Shown piece after piece: positions 22,740 to 34,020 of a stretch of DNA of 64,000 nt. Where the stretch lies: NCBI GenBank assembly GCA_019022495.1, contig JAFEKR010000026.1:558001-622000 (forward strand), read 5' to 3'. Numbering within the stretch: the first letter of the stretch is position 1; every line of letters begins with the position of its first letter. The position numbers and the translations under genes are program-made. The notes under the pieces were generated by a model. That model was given only the letters and a program-made list of their open reading frames with translations. It was not told where the DNA came from and did not search any database. The DNA is from Epichloe hybrida. Lineage: Eukaryota; Ascomycota; Sordariomycetes; Hypocreales; Clavicipitaceae.

Positions 22740-24842
22740 GATGCTAAAACTGCCCAACACTTGCGCTTTGCATGAAGTCGATTTTGGGGGAAGGTCACAG
22801 CAGCAACAATGCTGGCAGTGGGTTGAGTGGGCGAGAAATGGAAAAAAGACAGCAGTTGTGGCTTCTGAGATGCAACGCAGGCTGATGCAGGTTGATGCCG
22901 GTTGATGCAGGTTGGTGCAGGTTACGGTAACGGAAGTGCGGGCTGCGGGCTGCGGGCTGCAGCGCAGGGCAGAGGAAGCTTGGGCGGGTTTGAAGAAGGG
23001 CGTCGGGGTCGGTGGTTGGCTGTGGTTGACTGTGGTGGGCCTTGCATTGCATGCTGACCGTAATTCGAGTGGCTGGCAGTTGTGAGCAGCTGCTCGGCTC
23101 GACACTGCTGCAACGGCGCATTGAGTGGCGCGCCCCACCTGCTGGCGCCCGTTCCCTGGTCCCTAGCGCAGGTGCGCTGCCATTCGATTGAGCGGTCAGG
23201 GGGTTGTGGGTTTACGGGTCTGCGTGGAGGGACGCACGTGACACGATCAATTGATCGGGCTGCCAGAGGTTTCAACAGCAGTCATCAACCAACCACGCTC
23301 TCTCCAAACTCCAAACAGATCCGCATGCAGTCCTGCTGCCATGAGTCCTACTATAGATGAAAACTGATCTGGTTAATACTCTTCGTCCAGCGGTTCCCCA
23401 TCCGTCCGTCTCAATCCGCCAGGGCTAGCCCTGTCTTGGATCTGGGAGTTAGCCTAACCGCAAATATACATGGATCTCATGGATTTCGAATAAAAAGTAT
23501 CCGAACATCCCTGGTCAGATCGAGACCTCTTCCCATCCATACCCTGTGGCCATAATTGGTGCCCAAGATTGGAACCATTTTTCCGTTTCGAAGAAGACGA
23601 GACGGGAAGGGAAGTCGTGGCCCAATGTGGGGTTTGCCTGACTGTACACGCTATCGACAAGTCGACTCTATGTGCAGATTTGAGTCAGATGCTGGAATAG
23701 GCTGCGTTTGGTTAGTAGTGACTCTTGCAGGAATCGAGGGTATTCGGTATCCAGGGGAGAACTCGCCTGCTGGGAGACGAGTTTGGTGGATACTGTTGAA
23801 TTATTGTTTGTGTGTTGTATGCTGTTCTTGCAGGGATCAAGACTCGGCATTGAGTGGTGTACGTGCTTGAAAGAAGTTAATCGGTAGGAATTCGCATTGT
23901 CGATTTGTGATACGAGACTGATGCATAGAAATGGATGCATCTTTGTGGAGATGTACATGGTTGCTCGAACAAGCCGGCTTGGTCGGGTAATAGTAGTCAT
24001 CTGAACCTTGGCCCACAACAGCTATTTCGTCCTGATGAATGAATTGTTTCTCCTGGCGGTTGGCTTCGTTACTTCCAGTGCTACAGTTCCAAAAATAAAT
24101 GAGCCCACTCTAGCGTCTGGCTTGTTTTGCAAATGTAGATGACATGGTAGAGAGCATTGTGACGAATGTTGGCCGATTAGAAGAGACTTTATAGGAGAGT
24201 AAGGAAAGTGAAATTGACGGTGGTGGAGGGAAAAGTGATGTGAACTGGAGTGAATGCCCGAATGAGCAGTCCCCTACAAGCTGCAACCGACTGGCTCACG
24301 CAAATGTGACACTTTTCAAGATTTCCAACAACTTCTTTTGTTGGAGCACGTTCAATGATTCGTTGCTCTGCGGTCTTACACCTGGCGCGCAGCTGTCACC
24401 CTTGCTTTCCCCCCTCGTAATAAGCCTCTCCCTCAGGACTTGCTTCGAAACTTGCTTTCTCTAATATTCGGTTATAATTATCCTACATTGAAGGCCCAAA
24501 CACGCTTCGCAAAATCAAGGACGCAGAAGGCGTAGTTGTGATGGTTTACGGCGCTCCCTTCCTTCGTTCGTTGTAGATGCTGATTAATCTGGATGATCAC
24601 GTCCTATTAGGTAGGGCCTTTCTTTCTCGGCCAAACCCAATCCTGCCCGCCTGCCTGCAGTAGCAGCCAATTAGCCATTTGCCGAGAGCCAGCCTAATGC
24701 CTTACCGTTCTTGTACGGATCCGTAATATGTAGCGACCTTTGTATTGATTTGACTTCCTACCGTTGTAACTTGTCTCTCTCGGTCAAGCCGATGCACCAT
24801 ATACGCCACAACGCAGTCTATCCCACCCAAACCAACTCAATC

Positions 24843-24954
24843 CTGTTCAGGAGAAGAACTGTTCAGGAGAAGAACTGTTCAGGAGAAGAACTGTTCAGGA
24901 GAAGAACTGTTCAGGAGAAGAACTGTTCAGGAGAAGAACTGTTCAGGAGAAGAA
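24843..24954. repeat. 16-bp minisatellite, seven exact copies
   Basis: Seven perfect head-to-tail copies of CTGTTCAGGAGAAGAA. Because 16 is not a multiple of three, the array reads open in one frame as a 16-residue-period repeat, which explains an otherwise suggestive open frame at 24711-24998. No gene context is seen. Confidence 0.95.
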
Positions 24955-25214
24955 TGAAAAGAACAGAATTAGAACGGGGCTGCCACACGACTCAGTGATT
25001 GTCACGTGATTGATGATTGTTGATGTTCGTGTGGCTGGTTCAAGCTGCAATGCGTGGTCACTCGATTGTCGAAGTGCAATAATCCGTACGTTGGCAGCAA
25101 TAAGCAATAAATCGTGCAAACCCGGAGAGACACAACTACCAGTCGCCGCCAGCGATCGATGACAGCAAGCTTTACACCGTGCATCTCAAGTAGATTCGGT
25201 CGGGAGCAAAAAGC

Positions 25215-25287
25215 GTAGTCGAGCCGGGAATCGAACCCGGAGCTCGTCCGTGTGAAGGACGTATGTTGGCCGTTACACTACTCAACC
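25215..25287 (-). tRNA. tRNA-Val (anticodon CAC)
   Basis: The minus strand folds as a 73-base tRNA. The acceptor stem pairs GGTTGAG with CTCGACT (two G-U type pairs). The anticodon stem CGTCC/GGACG encloses loop TTCACAC, with CAC as anticodon for the GTG valine codon. The T arm is CCGGG-TTCGATT-CCCGG, which also gives the internal B-box promoter. The discriminator base is A, no intron is present, and CCA is not encoded, as expected for a nuclear eukaryotic tRNA. A T-rich tract follows some distance downstream. Confidence 0.96.
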
Positions 25288-25796
25288 CGAGCGGATGTCT
25301 TATGTGGATGAATGCCTGGTATTTTTCAATATATTCAGAATAAGAACCTCACTGTATGTCATGAAGAAAAGCCGCCAGATTATAGCAGCATGTAGCAGTC
25401 CACACCCAAGCTTCCGCTCACTGTGACGCCTCATCTTTCGCACGGGAACTTGCTCTCCACAAATCGAATCACGCAGCAAACGCCATCCCGACCGACCATC
25501 GTCTTGCTCAGAGCCAACTCCCAAGTCTCGCCCGCCGGACCCGAGTCGGTCTTGTTCCGGTAATCTGGGCACGGCACAGATTCGACTGGCGGGGTTTTCG
25601 GACGCCGATTCCACCCGTTGATGGAGCCAGAAACTTTGATGAGGAAGGGGCTGATGTCATCCCGAGGTCCGGTTATCCGTCATGGCCGACTTTCAAGTGG
25701 TTCAAAGCCTGCGTTCCGTTCCCTCTTGAAGAGCGAAAAAAGAAACCCCCGATACCTTGATATCACCAACTTCTTCCTTCGACATTGTGGTACATC
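25288..25796. promoter_or_regulatory. Shared upstream region of tRNA-Val and the NDH-2 gene
   Basis: 509 bases between the 5' end of tRNA-Val (minus strand) and the NADH dehydrogenase start (plus strand), so they are divergently arranged. No reading frame with recognisable features and no clear regulatory motif is seen. Confidence 0.45.
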
Positions 25797-27348
25797 ATGG
25801 ACGGCCTTGCTCGACTACAATGTCGGTCATTGATGAGGGCAGCCCGAAACGTGGCCGCGTCTGCCTCTTGTCTCGTTCTTAAGACGCCGTCCAGGCGAAG
25901 AAACGCCAGTACTTCGACAAGCGGTAAAAGTCTGGCCTGGTCCATTGCCTCTCAAAACAAATTGCTTGCTAACCAACACCGGGTCCTGCTACGCTACAGC
26001 CCCTCGCAAAGAACGTGTCGTCATTCTTGGATCTGGATGGGCCGGCTACGCTGCTGCCAGAACACTGTCACCATCCAAATTCGAAAGAGTTCTCATCTCT
26101 CCCCGGTCGCACTTTGTCTTTACTCCCCTGCTGGCATCCACCTCTGTCGGGACGCTGGAGTTCCGCGCTGCCATTGAGCCAGTACGTCGTCTTGGCCTGG
26201 ACGAATTCCACCAAGCGCAGGCCTCGAGCATCGACTTCAAGAACAAGGTCATTCGGGTCGAAGCAAACGAGCGCGGAGACGCGAGCGCTGCCACGAGAAG
26301 GCCCCAGATCGACGGGGAGGAGTTCGACGTCAAGTATGACAAGTTGATCATTGCTGTCGGATGCTACAGCCAAACGTTCGGCATCGAAGGCGTCAGGGAG
26401 CACGCCAATTTCCTGCGCGATGTGGGCGATGCCCGAGCCATCCGGTTGCGGATTCTGGACGCGTTCGAAACGGCAGACTTGCCCACGACAAGTGACGAGG
26501 AGAGGAGGAAGTTGCTTCACTTTGCCGTTGTCGGTGGTGGGCCCACGGGCATCGAGTTTGCCGCTGAGCTGCACGACCTCATCGATGAGGACTTGGCGAG
26601 AATGTACCCCAGGATCATGGATTTCTGCACCATAACCGTCTACGACATCGCCCCCAAGGTCCTCCCCATGTTCGACTCTAAGCTCGCCGCCTACGCGACC
26701 GAGATCTTCAAGAGGCAGGGTATTCGCGTCAAGACGGAGCACCACCTGACTCGGATTCGCCGCGACGGACGCACCCTCATGCTTCGCATCAAAGAGGAGC
26801 CCGACGAGGTGGGCGCCGGCATCGTCGTCTGGAGCACCGGTCTTATGCAGAACCCGCTCGTGCAGCAGCTCGTCGAGACGGAAATCGACGGCCGCGGCAA
26901 ACTCGCAAGGGAACCCAAGACGGGCGGCATCGTCACAAACCCCAGCTTGCAAGTGCAGCTTCGTTCGCCAGACGGCGGAAACAACGACGCCACTGCTACG
27001 CTCGAGGACGTCTACGCCATAGGCGACTGCGCATCCGTCCAAGGGTCGCCGTACCCGGCCACCGCGCAGGTTGCTTCCCAACAGGCTGTGTATCTCGCCA
27101 GGCAGCTGAATCGCGGCACGAGCAACTTCTCCAAGCCGTTTAGCTTTCGGAACTGGGGCGTCATGACCTACCTAGGTGGCTGGAGGGCCATTCATCAGAG
27201 CAAGGCAGATAGCTTGAAGGGCTGGGCGGCCTGGATGCTCTGGCGCACGGCATACCTCACGAGGAGCATGAGTGTGAGGAACAAGATTATGATTCCGGTA
27301 TATTGGTCGATTACGTGGATTTTCGGGAGGGACATTTCGCGGTTCTGA
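25797..27348 (+). CDS. Type II alternative NADH:ubiquinone oxidoreductase, mitochondrial
   Basis: Two exons, 25797-25923 and 26000-27348, give 491 residues; the intron has a TGCTAAC branch site and CTACAG end. The first exon encodes an Arg/Ser/Ala presequence (RAARNVAASAS...RRRNAS). The FAD-binding motif is VVILGSGWAGYAAA (about 49-62), and the NADH-binding motif VVGGGPTGIEFAAELHDL is near residue 218. The family C-terminal FAD/quinone motif VYAIGDCAS, a WGVMTYLGGWRA segment and an amphipathic C-terminus are present. This flavoenzyme oxidises matrix or intermembrane-space NADH and reduces ubiquinone without proton pumping. There is no EF-hand insertion, so it is of the calcium-independent class; internal versus external facing cannot be decided from sequence. 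A single upstream ATG in good context (catcATGG) supports the start. Confidence 0.95.
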
Positions 27349-27883
27349 GAGGTCGGTGGTTACGGAGAGGGAGATGTGCATCATATTACAAACACTCTAA
27401 TAGGGCCCAAACATCCTCCACGGAGATGAAATCACATACATCTTCGCGGTTCATTCCTCGACATGGTTGGGGAACTAGAACACTTCCTAGTCATCAGGCA
27501 ATGTCTTCCTGGTCGTCTGTTTGTCTGTTCGTCACTCGGATGTGCTCTTTTCGCTCCTTTACACCATGTACTCACCCAATACAAGTCAACAAACTCTTCA
27601 TTTGGTGTCGGATTGGTAGTCCGTCCGCTTGCAAATGTTTCAACATGGCCCACGTACGCCTCTTAAGAAGGCGAGATGGAAGGACAAAATCAAAATAGAC
27701 TGCATGGCTGGTGGTCTTGACAAGGAAAGAAGCACAATGCCCGGGGGGGGGGGGGGGGGGTCATTTTGACTAACTGCATTTCGGTTACAGGTCATATGCG
27801 TGGACAAATCAATTCTCAAGGCTATGCGTTCATCCTCTGTAGCTCGTCATACATATATGGTCATGATCATGGGCATCATTCAC
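27349..27883. other. Convergent 3' flanks with an 18-base G run
   Basis: Lies between the stops of the NDH-2 gene and the RING-finger gene. It contains an uninterrupted run of about 18 G at 27743-27760. No gene is seen. Confidence 0.5.
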
Positions 27884-30815
27884 TCATGTTCTCTGCCCTA
27901 GCCGTACATACGGCGCTGGAAACAGCCCCTTTGCCCCCATGTACGTGCCGAAAAACCAATCTCCATTCACATCTTCGATTTCCTGAATCTCGGCCCCCTT
28001 GGGGAATAACAACTCGTCCTCGGAACCAGCTTGGGGAACCCATGCCCAACGCGCACTCGCTTTCGGGCCCATGCCGCCATCAGGCGGGAAGTTTTGCGCA
28101 AACGACACAGACTCGGCGGTGGCTGGCGCAGTAGCGGAGACGTCCTTTGTGACGAGTCTTTCCCACTTCTCACTGCCTTTCCTCCAGGACCATTTTTGAA
28201 GGCCTTGTCCGTTGTGCTCTGAGCTCTCATATGGTTCCGACCGAAGAAACCGACCACCCACAACGTCGCGTTCAACAAAGCGCCACTGGCCAACTTTGCC
28301 TTCGGTAAAGCCAATGATGGCCATTCTATGGCCATTCAAGCATCGTCTCCAGCCGGAGTGGCCGTTTTCCATGCTGATCTGGCCCCTCGTTACCAAATTG
28401 TTGTAGCATGTCGAGCAAATGTCGTAATCGCCCGACGGCGCGTCTGGAACCAAGGCGCTGACGCAAGTAGAGCAGTGGTATCGAACGTGGGATGGAGGTA
28501 TGACATCTTGGCAAATTTCACACCTTGTGCGAAATGTCAGTGGCTTGAAGGGGCCGATGCTTGTCGCTTGAGGCCCCGTGTAGATGGTCGCCGCAGTCGG
28601 TAGCCCAGGGGATTTGGGGCTCCGAGGTCTTCCAGCCGCCCACAGTGCCTCATGCGTCAATGGAAGCAGCATGTGAGTGCAGGACTTGGCCTGGTTGACA
28701 CAGTCGTTGCAGAAACCCCACTCCCCTTCGTTGCATACGTCGCAACGCCAGTAGCAATCATTCGTACAGACGAGGCATCGCGCGCAAAAGGTTCCTGTTT
28801 CGAGCCGGCCTCTCGGGTCGTCGGATGTCAGCGTCTTCCTCCCGTCCGCTCCACCAGGTGTCGAGGGGGGTGGGAGGTAACGGCTCGCGGTGAGCATGTG
28901 TGGCATTCCCGGGGAGCCATCCCCTTGCTTTCGCATCTTCTCCCACTTGTTCCACGCGCCGTAACCAAAGCCAAACCAGTACTGACACCCCTTGCCGGAT
29001 CTGTAGCAGTCAAGACATATGTTCCATTGCCCGCCAGCGCAGGAAGAGCAGTTGTAATGAACTTCGTATTCTATGTGCTGTCTGTTGCACCTGGAACAAG
29101 AGATGGAGGGCTCCGGGAAGAGCTGAGATCTTGTGCGTCGATGGGTTGACAACGCAGAAGGGCTGCTCAACGGACTGGACACCGCGGAATGGACGATAGC
29201 AAGCTCTGTTGGCAGATGCGGCCTGCTGACCTGTGCCGGCGCCGGCTCAGGCGTCGATGCGACTGCGGGCGACTCTGCCACATGAGGATTCCACTGGGGC
29301 ACTCTGCTGGCAAACGATGCGTTGTTCCCCGGAGGTGGCAATGCGACTTCGTTGGTCGCGTGCGACGAGATGGGAACTGATTGTGAGCTGGCGCTGCGAC
29401 CTTCACTGAAGCTTTGCCGGGGAGCCATAGGGTCTGTTTTTTGTGACCGAAGAACCAGGTCTGTCTGAGATCGAGCCGCGGGGCGAGATTCTGTTCCTGC
29501 AGTGGAGAATGTTGGCGTCGCGGCACTTCGTCCTCCGCTTGCCGTTCTGCGCCGCGGACGCCTACCGGCATCGCGTACTTCGAGCTTCGTGGATCCAGCC
29601 GGCGGAGGCCTGCTCCTGTCTTCCAACTGAGCATTGCCACTGGTTGACCGGGAACTGGCACGGGATGTTGAGCGGCGCTCGGGTGCTCTTAGTCGTGCCT
29701 CCGTCTGGCTCCCATCCGAGCTTCTCGGGGCACAATTGTTGCCATTGGCCGTGTTTCGCGATAACGATTCGTTGCGTGAGCGTTCCCTTTGCCGCCGCCT
29801 GTACGCTTCGGTTATGCGTCGACTCAAGTCGTCGTCCCGGCTCAAGTCGATATTGTCGAGATCGAGACCATCCAGCAGCCCCTCTTCCTGGATTTGCCTG
29901 GCAAAGTCTTCAATCTCTCGTTCTATATCACGCTCGCTCATTTCTGTTGATCCAATCAGAGACCGTAGAGATGTTTGATGCTCAACTTGACGCTGACGGT
30001 TGTCACTCCGTCTCCTTTGCCTCGGGCGATCTCGCTCCCCTGCACTATTGTCAGATCCCTGACGGCTCGAGTCTTCACTTCGAGGGGGGGTCGCAGCTTC
30101 TCCGGCAGCACGGAGCCGTGAATCCGAGCTGTGTGGCCGGTTGGATCTTGATCTGGTCTCGACGGAATGACTGAGCCGGTGTCGCCGCGAGCTATCTCGA
30201 GGATGCTGGCTGTGGCTGGGAGTCGCCTCGCGCAAGCTCCTTTCACGGACCTCATCCATTAGCCTTTGATCCTCCTCGGCTGCCCTCCTCTCTTCTGCGG
30301 TCCTCTCGCGAATGTTGACCTTTGGCAGCACTTGATCTCCTGGCTTATATTTGGCGGCCATTTCTTCCTTGTCTGTCTGAGATCGAGCTTTGGCAGGGTT
30401 CGCTGCTACAAACATGTCGAGCAAAGTGACGACGGTGGCGTTGTGCCTCGTGTCTCGCACAGGGCTTCGACATGACGGGCAGGTGAAGATGGCATCTCGA
30501 GGAGATGGCGGTGTCGGTGCCTTCTCAGCCTTTGCAGCTTGAAAACGAAACCACTCTTTCAGGCAGGCTCCGCAAAAGGTATGAAGGCAGTCAAGCAAAG
30601 TGAGAGGCTGATATAGGAGCTCCGTGCAAATCTGGAGGGGAGAAAAGTCGACGTCAGCGACACCAAAGCCGAGGCGGACAAGTGGCGGGCAAGGTGGGAG
30701 AGAGCGCGCATGAGGGGAAAGGAGACACAGAGAAGTCGGAGTCAGACAAGACAACGTAACATACCGAGCACGTCAGCTCCTTCTCCAGATCCAAGCTGGG
30801 TTTTCGGGAATCCAT
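27884..30815 (-). CDS. RING-finger protein with ZZ-like zinc fingers and C-terminal SH3 domain, putative E3 ubiquitin ligase
   Basis: Two exons, 30765-30815 and 27884-30631, give 932 residues; the 133-nt intron (GTATGT...CTCCAG) splits the RING between Ser17 and Ile18. The RING is C3HC4: Cys16, Cys19, Cys32, His34, Cys37, Cys40 and a FTCPSCRSPV end. A long Arg/Ser/Asp-rich disordered region (about 130-530) follows, with a helical patch near EREIEDFARQIQEEG. Three Cys-rich modules resembling ZZ fingers come next (CSRCNRQHIEYEVHYNCSSC, CARCLVCTNDCYWRCDVC, TRCEICQDVIPPSHVRYHCS). The last 55 or so residues form an SH3-like fold with GDWFFGTYMGAKGLFPAPYV. The predicted role is a ubiquitin ligase with a peptide-binding SH3 module; substrates are unknown. 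Its promoter is interrupted 193 bp upstream by a Gypsy element. Confidence 0.9.
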
Positions 30816-31008
30816 TCATATTACCCACCGGCAGCCGCTGATGGGAGGAGTCCGGCCAGGAAAGGAATCAACAATGCATCCAGACCTGAAGTTGTGCGGA
30901 GGCAAGCCTGACTGCATCTGTCCATGACGGCCGCCGTGACCGCCGTGACCGCCGCGGTGAGACCAAGATAAGGCGGCTGCAGGAGCTGCGCAGCCTGCAG
31001 CGGGGCGG

Positions 31009-31135
31009 TGAAGTCGTACCAAAATGATTGAGGTAATGATAATAGTTAATTGATCTCTACTCTAGCTACGGTCGCCCCATAGTTACTACTACCCTAATTC
31101 ACCCTTCATTACATAAGCTATTTCCCTACTTAACA
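31009..31135 (-). repeat. Left LTR (3' LTR of the Gypsy element)
   Basis: 127 bp, aligning end to end without gaps to 39754-39880 with ten transitions. It begins TGAAGTCGTACC and ends CTACTTAACA on the plus strand. Confidence 0.95.
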
Positions 31136-31799
31136 GGCTAGGGGGGTATTCTACTAGTATTAACCCCAACACCTCCAATTTTTCTATTGTAATACTTCGT
31201 CATTCTCCAGATTAGTATTATCTTCAGTTCCCCATTTAGCTAAATCCTAAGTGTTTAACCTTAATAGTCAAAGTTTCTCCAATCATAGGATATATAGTTT
31301 TAAGTTATCTAGATGGATTTTTCTTAGTATCCCGCCTTCTAATAGTTTAATCTTATACATTACTAAAAACACCTTCTAGATAACCTTTAATAGCTTCCCC
31401 TAAGTCTTATAAAACTTCCCTTTTAGCTTATTCTCTTTATCTATCTTTTCCTATATAAGATTTCCTACCTTAAAGCTTTATCCGGGTTTCGCGGTATTAT
31501 CCTAATCATTCACTTTCCATATCTAAACTAACTCTCTTTATTCTTCTTGTAAATCTAGGTTCCATAGATTAGTTTCTTAAAGTAATTCTAAATCATCTAT
31601 CCCTAAATTCTCTAATTCTATAACTTCAAGTTCTTCTACTCCCGTATATTTTATAAACAGTTTAAATCCTAACATTAACATTACTAGGCTTATCCTAACG
31701 CTCAACATATAGCAATTATTAATAACCACTATAATACTAGGGATAGCTTAGTTCTAGGAGTCTAGAGAAATTCCATCTCTCTCCATAGCCTATTTTATT

Positions 31800-34020
31800 A
31801 GCTACCCTTTAACAAGTCTTACATTCCATTCAGCTAATCCTATCGAAGATAGGTATGAAACTAGTCCATATATCACTATAGTTCTATGCTTCCCTAAGGC
31901 TACTTAAAACATTAGGTTCTTAAAGTGTAAGCTATTATTATAATAGATTTTTCTTAGCTATCTAAATATTAGGCTCTAGCTTTTATCCTAAGCTTATGTA
32001 ATAGAATCCCCTATAGCCTCTCTATAGGATTATCCTAACGCAAATCTCATTATATAGTCCATAGCAACTAACACATACATATCTCTATTCTTCGCCTTTA
32101 GCGTTATTAGACCTAAATAGTCTATCGTAACTAATCCCCACAGTTCTAAAACCATAATAGTCTTAGGATCTACCTAAGGAACTTATATTCTAGTTTATTA
32201 ATATACTAGACATAAGTAACAATATAATTCTATATCTTTACTTTAATCTAGCTAGAAATACTTCCTACGAAGTTTATATATTATAATTACTATCCCAAAA
32301 TGCCCTCTAGCGTTATATGCTTCTTATAATTTCTTAGGCACTCCAGCTAATAATACGCATTCTACTAACAACTTATTAGACTCTAAATAATACAGAGTCT
32401 AGTTAAAAATTCAATACTTTAAGGATTAATGCTAGATAAGTTTACATTATTTATTTAGGATAGTTTAGTATCCGAAAACCATAGCTAATAGGATTTCTCT
32501 ATACTATATTAATTTAAACCACTTAAGAAGCCTTTAGTATAACTTCTCTATTATATCTTTATCTAAACTCCTACCCTCTAGTAGAATTAAAGTCATGTTT
32601 ATTAAAACTAATATTAGTTAGTCTCCTCTAGCTAGCGTAACATTAACTCCTATTCTCCTATCCACTAAAACCGGATCTAATCTTAGATAATCTAGTATCC
32701 GAGACATTCTATCCGCAATTTTCATAATCTTTATAGTATTTAGATAATAAATATATTCCACATTTAACTCTTAGAGTATATCTACCTATTAAGCTACCTT
32801 CCTTTGGACTTTAGACATATTTGCTATTAAATTAATAATACCTTTATAATCCGTATAGACTTTTAATAGGTATAGCAAATAGTTAAGCAACTATCTTATT
32901 TCTTTTAGTCCTACTATAATAGCAAATATCTCTTTTTCCAGCATAGAATATCGCTTCTTAGCATCTCCTAACCAATATAACATCCATATAATAATTCGCA
33001 CCTTTAGGAAATTAATATTAGTAACACTAGTTCCTAGTTTAGTGTTCTCCATCTAGAACAACACTCCTCCTATTCTAGTATCTAACGCGTCTATAGCCAT
33101 ATAAAACTATAATCCTAGTCTAGCGCTAAATATAGCATTTTCTTAGATACTTTCACATATTTTTATTATTACTTATTAAGCTTCTAGTGTCCACTTAGGT
33201 TTTTCTCTTAACACTTCCTCTTTCTAGATAAAGGGTTTTCCTATCTTTATTATTTTCGGTTTTTTACAAAAGAAAGCCTTCTTAATAGTGACTACCAAGT
33301 TAGATCTTCCTAGTATAAATTTTCGTAGGAACAAAGTCAGGTAAATAAGTACAAGTACTTTATCCCAGGATCAGGGTGGTCAGTCTTTGAATTATTTAGC
33401 TAGAATAGCAAATTAGTCGTAATGTTTTCAAGCTAGTCATATTTTTCTATCTTTCAAGGAATATCCGACACATTTGACTTTAGAAGCAAATAAGGTCATT
33501 TTATGTCCACTTAACCTAATTAAGGCCTAGGCAACTCTTAGAAAGTACCTTTTCTAGAGGAAGTTAAAATAGTCTTCCTATGTTTCTAAACCTAAGTGAT
33601 AATTATTAATATAGATAGAAAAGGAAGTGCGCAAATCTTCCATATATCCTAGAATTAACTTACTCTTAGTACTATCCTAGAAGAAAAGGTGTCCGAAAGT
33701 TAGGTCCCTAAATCTAGCGTAGGTCGCTAGTGATCCCTTCAGTCCTTATGCTATATTATTATAATAATACATTCCGTTTAGCCCAGTGAAAGCTAATTTA
33801 TGTTTATTAGGTGGATAAATACCAATAGCCTAAAATCTATTTAAAGCATCAGTCTATGACAGAATCTAAGAGCAACCACAATAAATTGAATCTAGATCAG
33901 CCTCCATGTTGTGATATAGATAACCTAGTTTAATTGTTTTGCTATTCACGTCTCTATAGTTATAAACTACTTAGAAAACCTTCTATCTAGGTTTCGGAGC
34001 GAAAATTATTAGTGTAACCT
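31800..34020 (-). pseudogene. Degenerate Gypsy pol (reverse transcriptase, RNase H, integrase)
   Basis: Readable blocks with interspersed stops on the minus strand. Reverse transcriptase: a VVYNYRDVNSKTIK block, then AIGIYPPNKHKLAFTG, then the catalytic box reading FSIYINNYHLG near 33600, where YIDD has become YINN by G-to-A change. RNase H: KKRYSMLEKEIFAIIVGLKE and VYTDYKGI near 32840-32960. Integrase: an HHCC-type region with ARGHFGIV near 32300, a core with IDYLG and a final GLAEWNVRLVKG near 31810-31840. Domain order RT-RNase H-INT defines Ty3/Gypsy rather than Copia. Loss of catalytic aspartates and many TAG/TAA codons make it non-functional. Confidence 0.9.

Larger units (their letters stand above)
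22511..25214. other. Intergenic region with promoter duplication and minisatellite, no gene seen
   Basis: 2.7 kb between the start of the small membrane-protein gene and tRNA-Val. It contains an 87-bp duplication, a set of GCAGGTTGATG-like short repeats at 22872-22925, a GGGCTGC triplet repeat near 22940-22965, and the 16-bp array at 24843. No frame shows conserved features. Confidence 0.55.

Noticed and set aside
24843..24954. Possible CRISPR-like array
   Set aside because: The repeats are directly adjacent with no spacers, and the genome is eukaryotic.
24711..24998. A 95-codon frame with a repetitive EELFRRRTVQEKNCSG pattern
   Set aside because: It is generated by the 16-bp minisatellite, which is open in all phases used; there is no gene context.
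26068..27081. A 337-codon open frame antisense to the NADH dehydrogenase
   Set aside because: It is the antisense shadow of a GC-rich, strongly conserved enzyme, with no domain or splice support of its own.
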